Shown here: positions 9,977 through 19,482 of the stretch, in pieces
Layout: each line of letters begins with the position of its first letter
Numbering within the stretch: the first letter of the stretch is position 1
From: LMUY01 sp964235495
GTDB taxonomy: Bacteria; Pseudomonadota; Alphaproteobacteria; Acetobacterales; Acetobacteraceae
Assembly (NCBI GenBank): GCA_964235495.1
Contig: CAXSAX010000005.1
Location: forward strand, 52,535 to 116,534
Reading direction: 5' to 3'
Length of the DNA: 64,000 nt
The notes under the pieces: generated by a model
The model's input: only the letters and a program-made list of their open reading frames with translations
Databases searched by the model: none
Told to the model about the DNA's origin: nothing
Program-made: the position numbers and the translations under genes

Positions 9977-11704
9977 CTAGTAGCCGATCGCGGCTCCGAC
10001 CGGCCGCCGGGCGTCGTTGGCGCCGTAGAGCAGTCCAGGCTGCAGCGCATCCGGCTGGGCTGCCTCTCCGCCCGGCGCGCCCCGCTCGATGATTTCCGCC
10101 GCACCCCAGGGACGTTGCACGACGATCTTGTAGCCCATCGCCTGCAGCAGCGCTTGCGTGTCGGCGGACAACGCGAACGGCTCGGTCGCGATCTCGTCCG
10201 GCAGCCATTGATGATGGATGCGCGGCGCGTCCACGGCGGCTTGTGGCTGCATACCGTAGTCGATCACGTTCAGGATCGTTTGCAGCACCGTCGTGATGAT
10301 CCGCGAGCCGCCCGGCGATCCCAGCACCAGCAGCGGCTGGCCGTCATGCATGACGATGGTCGGCGCCATGGAGGAGAGCGGCCGCTTGCCCGGCGCGATG
10401 GCGTTGGCCGCACCTTGCACCAGGCCGAACATGTTGGGCACGCCGGGCTTGGCGGTGAAGTCGTCCATCTCGTCGTTGAGCAGGAACCCGGTCCCCGGCG
10501 CAGCCACGTAGGCGCCGAACAAGCCGTTGATCGTGTAGGTGACGCTCGCGGCGTTCCCCGCCTCGTCCATCACCGAGTAGTGCGTCGTTTCCGGCTTCTC
10601 GTCGGAAGGCAGGCCCGGCCGCGCTTCCCTGGAGGACCCGGCGTGGCCGGCCGGGATGGCCGCGCGCACGGCGGCGGCGTAGTCGGCGCTCAGCAACCGG
10701 CCGAGCGGATTGGACACGAAGGCCGGGTCGCCGAGGTAGGTGTTGCGGTCGAGGTAGGCCTGGCGCAAAGCCTCGACGATGGCGTGCACGGCCGCCGCCG
10801 AGTGGTATCCGAGCGCCGCCATGTCGTAGCCCGCCAGGATTTGCAGGGTCTCGCACAGGGTCGCCCCACCGGATGAGGGAGGCGGCGAGGACAGGATGGC
10901 GTAGCCGCGGTAGCTGCACCGCAACGGCTCGGTGTCCGTCACCGTGTAGCCGGCGAAGTCGGCCGCGGTGAGCAGGCCGCCGCCCGCGTGGGACGCCGCC
11001 TCCACCCGGGCCGGGATATCGCCCCGGTAGAACGCATCCGTGCCTTCGTCGGCGATGCGTTGCAGCGTGCGCGCCAGGTCGGGCTGCACCAGCGTATCGC
11101 CGGGCTGCAGGGTGCTGCCGTTCGGCCGGAGGAAGATGCGGGCGAGCGCCGGGTCACCGGCGAAACGGCTGGCGCCGGCGTCCAGGATGTCGGTGTCGCC
11201 ACGGTTCAGCACGAAGCCGTCGCGCGCGAGCCGGATGGCGGGCGCCATGACCTGCGCGCGCGGCAGCGTGCCGTAGCGGCGCAGCGCGGTGTCGAGGCCC
11301 AGCACGGTGCCTGGCACCCCGGCCGCCTTGTAGCCGAACACGCTCTCGCCGGGGATCACGGCACCGGCCGCGTCGAGGAACATCGCCGGGGTCGCCGCCG
11401 CGGGCGCGGTCTCCCGGAAATTGAGGAAACGGTCGCGCCCATCGGCGAGACGCAGGGTGATGAACCCGCCGCCGCCGATGTTGCCGCAGCATGGATTGAC
11501 CACCGCCTCGGCATAGCCGACCGCGACCGCCGCATCGACCGCGTTGCCGCCCGCTTGCAGGATTTCGAGCCCGGCTTCGGATGCGAATCGCTGCGAGGAG
11601 ACGACCATGCCGTGCTGCGCCTCCACCGGCGGGAGGGACGCCGCGCGGGCGAGGCTGGGGCTGGTTAGTGCGATGAGCAAGAACGCGACGCGAGGCCAGG
11701 CCAA
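9977..11704 (-). CDS. ggt: Gamma-glutamyltransferase (glutathione hydrolase)
   Basis: A periplasmic Ntn-hydrolase that cleaves gamma-glutamyl bonds of glutathione. It has 575 residues with a signal peptide ending near ARA (about residue 21). The self-cleavage/nucleophile motif TTHYSV places the catalytic Thr at about 373, dividing the large and small subunits. Other family segments are AGGNAVDAAVA, GNIGGGGF and LGSPGGSRI. The 3' end lies 86 bp from the tRNA-Glu 3' end. A multi-palindrome cassette follows its start side (11709-11838). Confidence 0.95.
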   Translation of the reverse strand: MAWPRVAFLLIALTSPSLARAASLPPVEAQHGMVVSSQRFASEAGLEILQAGGNAVDAAVAVGYAEAVVNPCCGNIGGGGFITLRLADGRDRFLNFRETAPAAATPAMFLDAAGAVIPGESVFGYKAAGVPGTVLGLDTALRRYGTLPRAQVMAPAIRLARDGFVLNRGDTDILDAGASRFAGDPALARIFLRPNGSTLQPGDTLVQPDLARTLQRIADEGTDAFYRGDIPARVEAASHAGGGLLTAADFAGYTVTDTEPLRCSYRGYAILSSPPPSSGGATLCETLQILAGYDMAALGYHSAAAVHAIVEALRQAYLDRNTYLGDPAFVSNPLGRLLSADYAAAVRAAIPAGHAGSSREARPGLPSDEKPETTHYSVMDEAGNAASVTYTINGLFGAYVAAPGTGFLLNDEMDDFTAKPGVPNMFGLVQGAANAIAPGKRPLSSMAPTIVMHDGQPLLVLGSPGGSRIITTVLQTILNVIDYGMQPQAAVDAPRIHHQWLPDEIATEPFALSADTQALLQAMGYKIVVQRPWGAAEIIERGAPGGEAAQPDALQPGLLYGANDARRPVGAAIGY

Positions 11705-11708
11705 TGCT

Positions 11709-11838
11709 GCAACCCTTTCAGCGGCAGGGCTCTGCCCTGCACCCGCAAGGGGACGGTCGTCCCCTCGACCCCTTATACACAGGTGTCGAGAGGACGACCG
11801 TCCTCTCGCAGAGGGCGGGGCAGCGCCCCGCCGCTTGC
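11709..11838. repeat. Intergenic four-palindrome cassette (copy A)
   Basis: Four inverted repeats in a row: GCAGGGC-TCT-GCCCTGC (11724-11740), GGGGACG-GT-CGTCCCC (11749-11764), CGAGAGGACG-AC-CGTCCTCTCG (11787-11808) and GGCGGGGC-AGC-GCCCCGCC (11814-11832). The right end CCGCTTGC runs into the yceI stop codon. The same architecture recurs at 45383-45501, and half of it at 54945-54988. Confidence 0.85.
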
Positions 11839-12444
11839 TCAGCCTTGGCGCTCGAACGCTCCGCTGATCGTCAGCTGCACCGCGTCGCCGATCAGCGGCA
11901 CGTACGTCTTCACGCCGAAGTCGCTGCGGTTGATCTCGCCGGCGATCTGGAAGCCCACCGTGTACCTCTTGTCGAGCGGGTTGGTGCCGGCGCCGACGAA
12001 GCGGGCGTGCAGCGTCACCGGCTTGGTCACGCCGTGCAGCGTGAGATCCCCGGTGATTTCCGCCGCATCCGCACCGGTCGGAACTACCTTCGTCGAGCGG
12101 AAGGTCATCTGCGGGAAATGCGCCGCGTCGAGCCAGTCCGGGCTTTTCAACTCCTCGTCCAGCTTGTCGCTGGTGGTGGACACCGTGCTGACCGGCACCG
12201 CGATCTCCAATTGGCTGGCGGCCGGGTCGGCAGGCGAGAGCTGCAAGCTGCCGGACGCGTTGGAGAAGTGGCCGTAATAGGTGGTGAAGCCCATGTGCGA
12301 GACCGCGAACTCGATCTGCGTGTGCTGCGGTTCCACGGCGTAGCGGCCGGCCTGCACCTGGGCCGGCGGCACCGCGACCGCCTGGGCCAGCGCCGGCCCG
12401 GCCAGGCCGACCGTCAGCAGGGCGGCAGTGAGGGTCTGTTTCAT
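11839..12444 (-). CDS. YceI family periplasmic protein
   Basis: A lipocalin-like beta-barrel protein predicted to bind isoprenoid or amphiphilic ligands in the periplasm. Family features are YAVEPQHTQIEFAVSHMGF after the signal peptide, then FVGAGTNPLDKRYTVGFQ. The second of two in-frame ATGs is chosen (12444, about 201 residues): it gives a standard signal peptide MKQTLTAALL...ALAQA, and GGAAAGA lies about 10 bases upstream. The ligand cannot be told from sequence. It is on the same strand as azoR, 31 bp downstream of it. Confidence 0.92.
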   Translation of the reverse strand: MKQTLTAALLTVGLAGPALAQAVAVPPAQVQAGRYAVEPQHTQIEFAVSHMGFTTYYGHFSNASGSLQLSPADPAASQLEIAVPVSTVSTTSDKLDEELKSPDWLDAAHFPQMTFRSTKVVPTGADAAEITGDLTLHGVTKPVTLHARFVGAGTNPLDKRYTVGFQIAGEINRSDFGVKTYVPLIGDAVQLTISGAFERQG

Positions 12445-12475
12445 TGGAGCTGTTCTTTCCATGGGGTGAGGGTGC

Positions 12476-13087
12476 TCAGGCGGCCAGCTCTGCGGCGCGG
12501 GCGCGCGCGCCCGCCACCGCCTTGGCGGCGGCGTCCGGCCCCATTGCCAGCCCCTCCGCCCGCACGGCCGTCATGTCGGTGATGCCGAGGAAGCCGAGGA
12601 TGGCCCGCAGGTAGTTCTCCTGGAAATCGTAGGTCTTGAACGGCCCATCGGAGTAGATGCCGCCCGCCGCCAGGAACACCATGGCCTTCTTGCCGGACAC
12701 CAGGCCCTTCGGCCCCTCCGCCGTGTACTGGAAGGTGCGGCCGGCGCGGACGATGTGGTCAATCCAGGCCTTGAGCTGCGACGGGATCGAGAAGTTGTAC
12801 ATCGGCGCGCTGATCACCAGCAGGTCGGCGGCGGACATCTCGTCGATCAGCTCGTCGGACAAGCGCAGGGCCGCCTTCTGCTCCGGAGTATGCGCTTCCG
12901 GCTTGCCGAAATAGCCGCCCAGCAGATCGACGCCAAGATGCGGGATGTGGGTGGTCACCAGGTCACGCGTGGTGACCGTGTCGTCCGGATGGCTCTCGCG
13001 ATGGTTGGCCACGAACCCGGCCGACAGGTCGCGGCTGACTGAGGCGTGGAGGTTCGGGCTGCTCTGGATGTGCAGGAGATGGGACAT
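12476..13087 (-). CDS. azoR: FMN-dependent NADH:quinone/azo oxidoreductase
   Basis: A flavodoxin-fold NAD(P)H-dependent reductase that reduces quinones and azo compounds. It has 203 residues. Family hallmarks are the phosphate-binding start SSPN, PMYNFSIPSQLKAWIDH (FMN site) and AAGGIY near residue 145. It is transcribed divergently from a LysR-type regulator 108 bp away, the usual arrangement for regulator-controlled quinone reductases, and precedes yceI. Confidence 0.92.
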   Translation of the reverse strand: MSHLLHIQSSPNLHASVSRDLSAGFVANHRESHPDDTVTTRDLVTTHIPHLGVDLLGGYFGKPEAHTPEQKAALRLSDELIDEMSAADLLVISAPMYNFSIPSQLKAWIDHIVRAGRTFQYTAEGPKGLVSGKKAMVFLAAGGIYSDGPFKTYDFQENYLRAILGFLGITDMTAVRAEGLAMGPDAAAKAVAGARARAAELAA

Positions 13088-13138
13088 GGCCGGATTCCAA
13101 CTTAGGTGCGAACGGACTCCGAACTAGCCCTGGCGCTC

Positions 13139-13155
13139 TCCCAAGCAAACTGGGA
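13139..13155. promoter_or_regulatory. Candidate LysR-type operator between azoR and its regulator
   Basis: Inverted repeat TCCCA-N7-TGGGA in the 108-bp divergent intergenic region. LysR regulators bind imperfect dyads between divergent genes, so position and symmetry fit; the T-N11-A core is not exact. Inferred only. Confidence 0.3.
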
Positions 13156-13195
13156 AAGTTTCGCGCAACATCATCAGCACAATCGATGGAGCGCC

Positions 13196-14095
13196 GTGGA
13201 CATCTCGCTGGACCAAGTCAGGGTGATGCTGGCCGTCGTGGAGCACGGCAGCTTTTCCGGCGCTGGCCGGGCGCTGAACCGGGCGCAATCGGCAGTGACC
13301 TACGCGGTGCAAAGCCTGGAGGACAGCCTGGGCGTCGTCCTGTTTGACCGTACCGGCTACCGCCCGGTGCTGACCGAGGCGGGACGGGTGCTGCTGGCGG
13401 GCGCGCGTCGGCTGGCGGAAGAGGCGGGGGCGTTCCAGATCCAGGCGCGCGGCATCGCCGGCGGGCTTGAGCCGGAGCTGACCTTGGTGGTGGACGCCCT
13501 GTTCCCTCTGCCGCCCTTGCTGGAAGCGCTGCGCGTGTTCAACCAGCGTTACCCCGAGACGCCCACCCGGCTCTACGTCGAGCCGCTGCGCATCGCGGTC
13601 GGCCTGGTGCTTGACGGCACCTGTGCGCTCGGGCTGCTGCCGGTGTTCACCGCCGAGGCGGACACGCTGGCCTGGCTGCCGCTGCTGGATGTGGAGCTGG
13701 TCTCGGTCGCGGCGCCCTGCCACCCGCTCGCTGCGCTGCCCGGCCCGATCCCGCCGGAGGAGGTGCGGCGGCACGTGCAGCTCGTGCTGACCGACCGCTC
13801 GGCCGGGATTTCCGGCCCCGACCAGGGCGTGCTGGCCACCCGCACCTGGCGGCTGGGCGACCTCAGCGCCAAGCACGCGATGCTGCTGGCCGGGCTGGGC
13901 TGGGGCAACATGCCGCGGCACATGGTGGCGGAGGATTTGCGGCAAGGACGGCTGCACGCCCTGCAGCCGACGGAGTTCCTGGGCAAGCAGCTGCGGCTCG
14001 GCATGTGCGTCGCCCACCGCACCGACGGCCCGCTCGGTCCGGCCACGCGGTGGATGCTCGAACACCTCGCCGCAGTCAGCCAAGCTGGAGCCTGA
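13196..14095 (+). CDS. LysR family transcriptional regulator
   Basis: About 299 residues. The N-terminal winged helix-turn-helix is typical: LDQVRVMLAVVEHGSFSGAGRALNRAQSAVTYAVQSLE. A periplasmic-binding-like effector domain follows from about residue 90. GTG 13196 is chosen over the ATG at 13106 because LysR proteins start a few residues before the helix and GGAG lies 5-8 bases upstream. It is divergent from azoR, which it probably controls; the inducer is unknown, with quinones or electrophiles likely by analogy. Confidence 0.9.
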   Translation: MDISLDQVRVMLAVVEHGSFSGAGRALNRAQSAVTYAVQSLEDSLGVVLFDRTGYRPVLTEAGRVLLAGARRLAEEAGAFQIQARGIAGGLEPELTLVVDALFPLPPLLEALRVFNQRYPETPTRLYVEPLRIAVGLVLDGTCALGLLPVFTAEADTLAWLPLLDVELVSVAAPCHPLAALPGPIPPEEVRRHVQLVLTDRSAGISGPDQGVLATRTWRLGDLSAKHAMLLAGLGWGNMPRHMVAEDLRQGRLHALQPTEFLGKQLRLGMCVAHRTDGPLGPATRWMLEHLAAVSQAGA

Positions 14096-14196
14096 CCCGA
14101 CCGCCGGATGTCCAGGGAACCCCGTTCTCTGGGAAGCGCTCGGGGCGGCGCCCGACCTGGCTGTCGCAGCGTGCCACCGCCTGTTAGGCTCGATGC

Positions 14197-14964
14197 ATGC
14201 TGTTCCGCGAGCCCGACGCCACCGACCCGCCCGTGACGCTCGCGGTCAGCCAGCCCGCCCATGCCTGGATGTCGGGCCAGCTCCTGCGCGCCTGGGCCGA
14301 GACGCTGGACGAGACGCTGCTGCTGGCCGCCGAGCAGCACGACATCGCCTGGCTCGACTGGGAAACGTCGCCGAGCTTCGACCCGCAGACTGGACGCCCC
14401 CACCTATTCCGCAACGTGGGGGCGGCGCAGCACGCCCCGATGTGGGCGGGGGGCGTGGAGCGGGCGCTGGCCGCCTGGGGCCGGCGGGTCGCCTTGCTGG
14501 TGTCGCGCCATGGCAGCCTGGTCTATGGCCGCTACGCCGAGCGGCACCGCGGGACGGCGGCGGACGCGGCGGCGGCGGCGCATTACCGGCAAACGCAGGC
14601 CGTGCTGCAAGCCGGGTGGGCAAGCTCCCTGGGCCTCGACGCCGCGGCGCTGTCCCATGACACGGAGATGGTGGCGCTCTCCGACACGCTTTCGCTGGCG
14701 CTCTGCGGCGAGCTGGCCACGCCGTTGCAAGTCGATGCGCCGGGTCGGGCCGGCGGACGCCGCAGCCTGCGCCTGGCCGCCAGGCCCGGCGACCCGGCGG
14801 GCTTCACCCTCTCGCCATGGCCGTTCCGCGGCGAAGCGCTGGTGGCCGAGGCCGAGGCGCGGCCGATGCCGGCGGCGGGCCGCTTCGCGGACGAAGCGGC
14901 CATGCGCGCCTGGCTCGCCGCCCCCGAACGGGTGACGTTGCAGGCGAGGCTGACGCCGGGCTGA
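14197..14964 (+). CDS. DUF3891 family protein
   Basis: 255 residues, matching the uncharacterised DUF3891 family. Recognisable conserved stretches are EQHDIAWLDWE (about 46-56), LLVSRHGSLVY (about 104-114) and SDTLSLALCGE (about 176-186). There is no signal peptide or membrane segment, so it is probably cytoplasmic. It lies 53 bp upstream of the BMP-family ABC transporter, so a shared promoter is possible. The function is unknown. Confidence 0.75.
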   Translation: MLFREPDATDPPVTLAVSQPAHAWMSGQLLRAWAETLDETLLLAAEQHDIAWLDWETSPSFDPQTGRPHLFRNVGAAQHAPMWAGGVERALAAWGRRVALLVSRHGSLVYGRYAERHRGTAADAAAAAHYRQTQAVLQAGWASSLGLDAAALSHDTEMVALSDTLSLALCGELATPLQVDAPGRAGGRRSLRLAARPGDPAGFTLSPWPFRGEALVAEAEARPMPAAGRFADEAAMRAWLAAPERVTLQARLTPG

Positions 14965-15017
14965 CAGGGTCGTTGGCATGGGGTTCGCATGACCCGCTCC
15001 GCATCTGGAGGAACACT

Positions 15018-16025
15018 GTGGCCACGAACACTCTGCGCCGCTCGCTGGCGTTTCTCGCGGTCACGCTGCTGGCGCCCGCCACGCTGGCCGCGCCGGCGCC
15101 GGAGCAGGCCGCCATCCTGCTGCCCGGCAGCATCAACGACCAGAGCTGGAACGCACTGGGTTACGCGATCCTGCAAAGCCTGAAGCCGCTCGGCTTCGAG
15201 ACCGCGTATTCCGAGAACGTGTCCGACGCCGACGAGGCGGAGGCGTTGCGCGACTACGCCAGCCGCGGCGACAGCATCGTCATGGGCCACTCCGGCCGCT
15301 TCGTCTCGGCGATGGAGCAGGTGGCGCCCGATTTCCCCCGCACGCAGTTCATCGCCATCAGCGGCAACGAGGGCATGGCGCCCAACGTGATGTCGGTGGA
15401 CTGGGACAACGCCCAGTTCGGCTGCCAGCTGGGCACGCTCGCCGCCCGGATGAGCCGCACGCACCAGGTCGCCGGCGTGTACGGCCTGCAAGGCGTGCCC
15501 AACATCACCGCCCAGGCCGGCGCGTTCCGCCTCTGCGCCACCAAGGCCGGCGCCGCGGTGACTATCCTCTACGTCGCCGACATGGAGGACGCCGCGGCCG
15601 CGAAGGAGGCGGCGCTGTCCCTGATCGCCGGCGGTGCGGACGTGCTGACCGGCAAGCTGAACGCCGCGGAGGCTGGCCTGGTGCAGGCCGCGAAGGAGCG
15701 GCACGTCTTCGTCACCGGCCGCGGCCCGGACCAGACCGCGATGGCGCCGGACGAGGTGCTGACCAACATCGTCGAGGACTGGCCGGCGATGCTCCGCTCC
15801 ACCGCCGAGCACGTGAAGGCGGGCCAGCTTTCCGGCAGCTTCGTGCTCTACGGCTACGGCACCGCGCCGGTGACCGGGGCGGCGCTGGCCTACTCACCCG
15901 GCCATTCCTTCAACCCCGTCGTGCCCGCTTCGGTCGCCGAGGAGGTGGCCGGCCTGGCGGCGCAGTTCGCCTCCGGCGCGCTGACGGTCACGCCCACCGG
16001 GAACGACGCCCGGCCCGGACGCTGA
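15018..16025 (+). CDS. BMP family ABC transporter substrate-binding protein
   Basis: Periplasmic binding protein of the basic-membrane-protein (PnrA-like) family, which binds nucleosides and related compounds. GTG 15018 is preceded by GGAGGA at 15007-15012 and gives a signal peptide ending near TLAA (about residue 23). The mature start AAILLPGSINDQSWN and GYAIL is the family signature, and VDWDNAQFGCQLG is typical. It has 335 residues. It is the first of four transporter genes, followed by a double ATPase and two permeases. Confidence 0.9.
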   Translation: MATNTLRRSLAFLAVTLLAPATLAAPAPEQAAILLPGSINDQSWNALGYAILQSLKPLGFETAYSENVSDADEAEALRDYASRGDSIVMGHSGRFVSAMEQVAPDFPRTQFIAISGNEGMAPNVMSVDWDNAQFGCQLGTLAARMSRTHQVAGVYGLQGVPNITAQAGAFRLCATKAGAAVTILYVADMEDAAAAKEAALSLIAGGADVLTGKLNAAEAGLVQAAKERHVFVTGRGPDQTAMAPDEVLTNIVEDWPAMLRSTAEHVKAGQLSGSFVLYGYGTAPVTGAALAYSPGHSFNPVVPASVAEEVAGLAAQFASGALTVTPTGNDARPGR

Positions 16026-16054
16026 GCCCGCCAGCGGGCCCCGGCCTGCTCCGG

Positions 16055-17524
16055 ATGCGCGGCATCGTGCGCAGCTTCGGCGCCGTGCGCGCCAATGACG
16101 GCATCGACCTCGACGTGGCGTCCGGCCAAATCGTCGGGCTGCTCGGCGAGAACGGCTCGGGCAAGACGACGCTGATGAAGGTGCTGTTCGGCATGCTGCC
16201 GCAGGAGTCCGGCAGCATTGCCTTGCGCGGCCGCGCGCTGTCCGGCCACGATCCCGCGCAAGCCATGCGCGCGGGGCTCGCCATGATCCACCAGCACTTC
16301 ATGCTGGTGGAGGCGATGACGGTGGCGGAGAACGTCATGCTGGGCTGGCCCGAGGCGGGGCGCGTCCTGCGCCGCGCCGCGGTGGCGGAGCGGGTGCGGG
16401 AGGCCAGCCGGCGCTTCGGCCTGGATCTCGACCCGGCGGCGCGGGTGGCCGACCTGCCGCTCGGCCGCCGTCAGCGGGTGGAGATTCTCAAGGCCATCCT
16501 GCGCGACGCCGAGCTGCTGATCCTGGACGAACCCACCTCCAACCTCGCGCCGCCGGAAGTCGCGGGCCTGCTCGCGATCCTGCGCCGCCTGCGCGCGGAG
16601 GGCAGGGGCATCGTCCTGATCACCCACAAGCTGCCCGAAGCGCTGGCGGTGTGCGACGAGGTGGTGGTGCTGCGCGCCGGGCGGGTGGCCGGCCGCCTGC
16701 CGGTCGCGGGCGCGCAGCAAGCCCAGCTGGCCGAGATGATGATGGGCCATGCGGCCCCGCCGACGCAGGCCTCCGCCCGGCCCCCGCCCGGGCGGGTGCG
16801 CCTGGCGCTGCGTGGGCTCCGCGCGCCGGGCCTTGCCGGCATCGACCTCGACCTGCGCGCGGGCGAGGTGGTGGGCGTCGCCGGCGTGGACGGCAACGGC
16901 CAGGTCGAACTGGCCGAAACGCTGGCCGGGCTGCGCCGCGCGACCGCCGGCAGCGTGGTCCTGGACGGCCATGACATGACGCGCGCGGGCGTGGCGGCGC
17001 GGGTGCGGGCAGGGCTGGCCTACCTGCCGGCGGATCGCGCGACGACGGCGCTGGTGCGCGGGATGTCGGTCGCCGAGAACCTGATGCTGCGCGACTCCGC
17101 GCGCCCGCCGTACAGCCGGGGCTGGCTGCTGTCCCGCGCCGGGCGGAACGCCGGCGCGCGCCGGCTGATGGCGGCTTACGGTATCCGCGCCCCTGGCCCG
17201 GGTGCGGCGGTGGCGCGGCTGTCCGGCGGCAACCAGCAGAAGATCGTCGTGGCGCGCGAGCTGGACCGCGCGCCGGCGGTGGTGGTGGCGCACCAGGCTA
17301 CCTGGGGGCTCGACCCCGGCGCCGTCCGCTTCGTGCTGGACCGCTTGGCGGCGTTGCGCAACGCCGGGTCGGCCGTGCTGTACATTTCCTCGGAGCTGGA
17401 GGAGGTGCTGGCGCTCGCCGACCGGATCGCGGTGCTGGCGGAGGGGCGCTTCGCCGGCATGGCGGCGCGGGAAGCGGCCGACCTGCCGCAGATCGGCCTG
17501 TGGATGGCGGGGCGGGCGGCGTGA
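16055..17524 (+). CDS. Duplicated ABC transporter ATP-binding protein (nucleoside/BMP type)
   Basis: A tandem ATPase of 489 residues, as in sugar and nucleoside importers. Domain 1 has Walker A GENGSGKTT (about 31-39) and Walker B LLILDEPTS. Domain 2 (about 245-480) has a degenerate Walker A (GVDGNGQVEL) and signature LSGGNQQKIVVAREL. Its Walker B region reads HQATWGLD, where relatives usually have a QPTxGxD pattern, so one Pro is replaced. The start ATG lies 29 bp after the binding-protein stop. It powers the two downstream permeases. Confidence 0.93.
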   Translation: MRGIVRSFGAVRANDGIDLDVASGQIVGLLGENGSGKTTLMKVLFGMLPQESGSIALRGRALSGHDPAQAMRAGLAMIHQHFMLVEAMTVAENVMLGWPEAGRVLRRAAVAERVREASRRFGLDLDPAARVADLPLGRRQRVEILKAILRDAELLILDEPTSNLAPPEVAGLLAILRRLRAEGRGIVLITHKLPEALAVCDEVVVLRAGRVAGRLPVAGAQQAQLAEMMMGHAAPPTQASARPPPGRVRLALRGLRAPGLAGIDLDLRAGEVVGVAGVDGNGQVELAETLAGLRRATAGSVVLDGHDMTRAGVAARVRAGLAYLPADRATTALVRGMSVAENLMLRDSARPPYSRGWLLSRAGRNAGARRLMAAYGIRAPGPGAAVARLSGGNQQKIVVARELDRAPAVVVAHQATWGLDPGAVRFVLDRLAALRNAGSAVLYISSELEEVLALADRIAVLAEGRFAGMAAREAADLPQIGLWMAGRAA

Positions 17525-18564
17525 CCGCCCCGGCGGCATGGCGGCAGGCGGCGTGGCGGCGGGCGGCGCCCCGGCTGGCGGGCCGTATCGCCGCGGCGGT
17601 GCTGCTGTCGCTGCTCTGCGCGGGGCTGCTGGTGGCCTTGTCCGGCCACGACCCGCTCCAGGCGCTGGCCGCCCTCGCGGACGGGGCCGCCGGATCGCCG
17701 CACCAGCTCGGCGTGGCGCTGAACCGGGCCACCCCCTACCTGCTCAGCGGCGCTGGCGTGGCGCTGTGCTTTCGCGCCGGGGTCATCAACATCGGCGCGG
17801 AAGGCCAGATCGCGCTCGGGGGCTTGGGCGCCGCAGCCGCAGCGCTCGCCGTCCCGGTCGCTGACCCGGCGCTGGCCATCGTGGTGGCGCTGCTGGGCGG
17901 CGCGCTGGCCGGCGCGGCCTGGGCGGGCCTGGCCACGGCGATCCACCTGGGCCGCCGCGTGCACGAGGTTCTGGTCACGTTGCTGCTCAACTTCGTGGCG
18001 CTGCTGCTGGTGCAGCAGGTGCTGGTGGGGCCGTTCGGCCAGCACGGCGCGGGCTTCCTGCAATCGCCGCTGCTGCCGCGGCCAAGCTGGCTGCCGCGGT
18101 GGCCGGGGCTCGACGCGCATCCCGGCTTCCCGCTCGCGGTCGCCGCCGCCGCCCTGCTGTCCTTCGCGCTGTGGCGGACCCGGTTCGGCTTCGCGCTGCG
18201 CGTGGCGGGCAGCAGCCGGCCGGCCGCCGCCTATGCCGGGTTCCGGCTGGGCCGGCTTACCTGGGGGGTGATGCTGCTGGCCGGGGCGCTGGCCGGGCTC
18301 GCCGGCGGCGTCGAGGTTCTGGGCGTGCACCGCCGGCTGATCGAGGGCTTCTCGCTCGGCTTCGGATTCAAGGCGGTGACGGTGGCGCTGCTGGGCGCGC
18401 TGGAGCCGCTGGCGGTGGCGCCGGCGGCGCTGTTCGTGGGCTTGCTGGAAACCGGGTCGCAATCCATGCAGCGCCGCATCGGCGTGCCCTCCGCGCTCGT
18501 CGCGGTGATCGAGGGGCTGACCATGCTGTTCGTGCTGGCCGCGACGGTGCGGCGGCGGCCATGA
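17521..18564 (+). CDS. ABC transporter permease (BMP/nucleoside type), subunit 1
   Basis: A membrane protein of 347 residues with about ten hydrophobic segments, in the branched-chain/sugar-type permease family (YufP-like). The conserved cytoplasmic segment NIGAEGQIALGGLGAA and the later EVLGVHRR coupling region are seen. The GTG start overlaps the ATPase stop (GTGA), which implies translational coupling. Confidence 0.92.
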   Translation: MTAPAAWRQAAWRRAAPRLAGRIAAAVLLSLLCAGLLVALSGHDPLQALAALADGAAGSPHQLGVALNRATPYLLSGAGVALCFRAGVINIGAEGQIALGGLGAAAAALAVPVADPALAIVVALLGGALAGAAWAGLATAIHLGRRVHEVLVTLLLNFVALLLVQQVLVGPFGQHGAGFLQSPLLPRPSWLPRWPGLDAHPGFPLAVAAAALLSFALWRTRFGFALRVAGSSRPAAAYAGFRLGRLTWGVMLLAGALAGLAGGVEVLGVHRRLIEGFSLGFGFKAVTVALLGALEPLAVAPAALFVGLLETGSQSMQRRIGVPSALVAVIEGLTMLFVLAATVRRRP

Positions 18565-19466
18565 CCGACCTCGCCGCCGCCCTGCGCATGGCGACGCCGC
18601 TGCTGCTCGCGGCCCTGGGCGGCATCCTCTCCGAGCGGGCCGGGGTGTTCGCGGTGGGGCTGGAAGGCATGATGCTGGCCGGCGCGTTCGCCGCCACCAC
18701 GGGCGCATGGCTGTGCGGCAGTGCGGCGGCCGGGGTAGGGGCCGCCCTCGCCGGCGGGGCGGCGATCGGGCTGGCGGTGGCGCTGGTCGCGGTGCGCGGC
18801 CGGGCGGACAACATGGTCACCGGCCTGGCCGCCAACATCCTGGCCGCGGGGCTGACCTCCTACGGGCTGCGCGCCGTGAGCGGCACCGGGCAGGCCGCGT
18901 CCATCCACCTGGCGCCGCTGCCCGACTGGCCGGTGCCCGGCCTCTCGCGCCTGCCCTGGCTCGGCCCGGTGCTGTTCGATCAGCCGCCGTTGACCTACGC
19001 CGCGCTGCTCGCCTGCGCCGTGCTGGCCGCCTTTCTGGGGCGCACGCAGGCCGGGCTGATGCTGCGGGCCGCTGGCGAGAACCCCGAAGCGGTGTTCGCC
19101 GCCGGGGGACGGCCGCTGCGGGTGCGGATGGCCGCGGTGGTCGCCGGCGGCGCGGTGGCCGGGCTGGGCGGCGCGGTGCTGTCCCTGCAGCAGGTCGGCA
19201 CCTTCACCGACGGCATGACCGGCGGGCGCGGCTACCTCGCTTTGGCCTCCTTGATCGTGGGGCGCTGGACTCCCTGGGGCGCGGCGGCCGCCTGCCTCGC
19301 CTTCGGCGGCGCGGAGGCGTTCGAGCTGCGCCTGCAGGCCGCCGGGGTCGGCCTCAGCGCCTACCTGATGCAGATGGCGCCCTACCTGCTCGCGCTCGGG
19401 GTGCTGGCCGCCGCCGGGCGCTCCGTGCGGCTGCCGGCCGCGATCGGCCAGCCGCTCGACGACTGA
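18561..19466 (+). CDS. ABC transporter permease (BMP/nucleoside type), subunit 2
   Basis: Second permease, 301 residues, YufQ-like. The opening ATPLLLAALGGILSERAGVFAVGLEGMML is characteristic of this family. The ATG overlaps the previous stop (ATGA). Together with the preceding three genes it forms a complete importer. The nearby AtzH/HpxZ-like gene suggests a purine-derived or ureide substrate, an inference from context. Confidence 0.92.
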   Translation: MTDLAAALRMATPLLLAALGGILSERAGVFAVGLEGMMLAGAFAATTGAWLCGSAAAGVGAALAGGAAIGLAVALVAVRGRADNMVTGLAANILAAGLTSYGLRAVSGTGQAASIHLAPLPDWPVPGLSRLPWLGPVLFDQPPLTYAALLACAVLAAFLGRTQAGLMLRAAGENPEAVFAAGGRPLRVRMAAVVAGGAVAGLGGAVLSLQQVGTFTDGMTGGRGYLALASLIVGRWTPWGAAAACLAFGGAEAFELRLQAAGVGLSAYLMQMAPYLLALGVLAAAGRSVRLPAAIGQPLDD

Positions 19467-19482
19467 AACGGAGGAGGACGAC

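Noticed and set aside
11709..11838. Transposon or IS end at the palindrome cassette
   Set aside because: No transposase frame in or near it; better described as a REP/MITE-like cassette.
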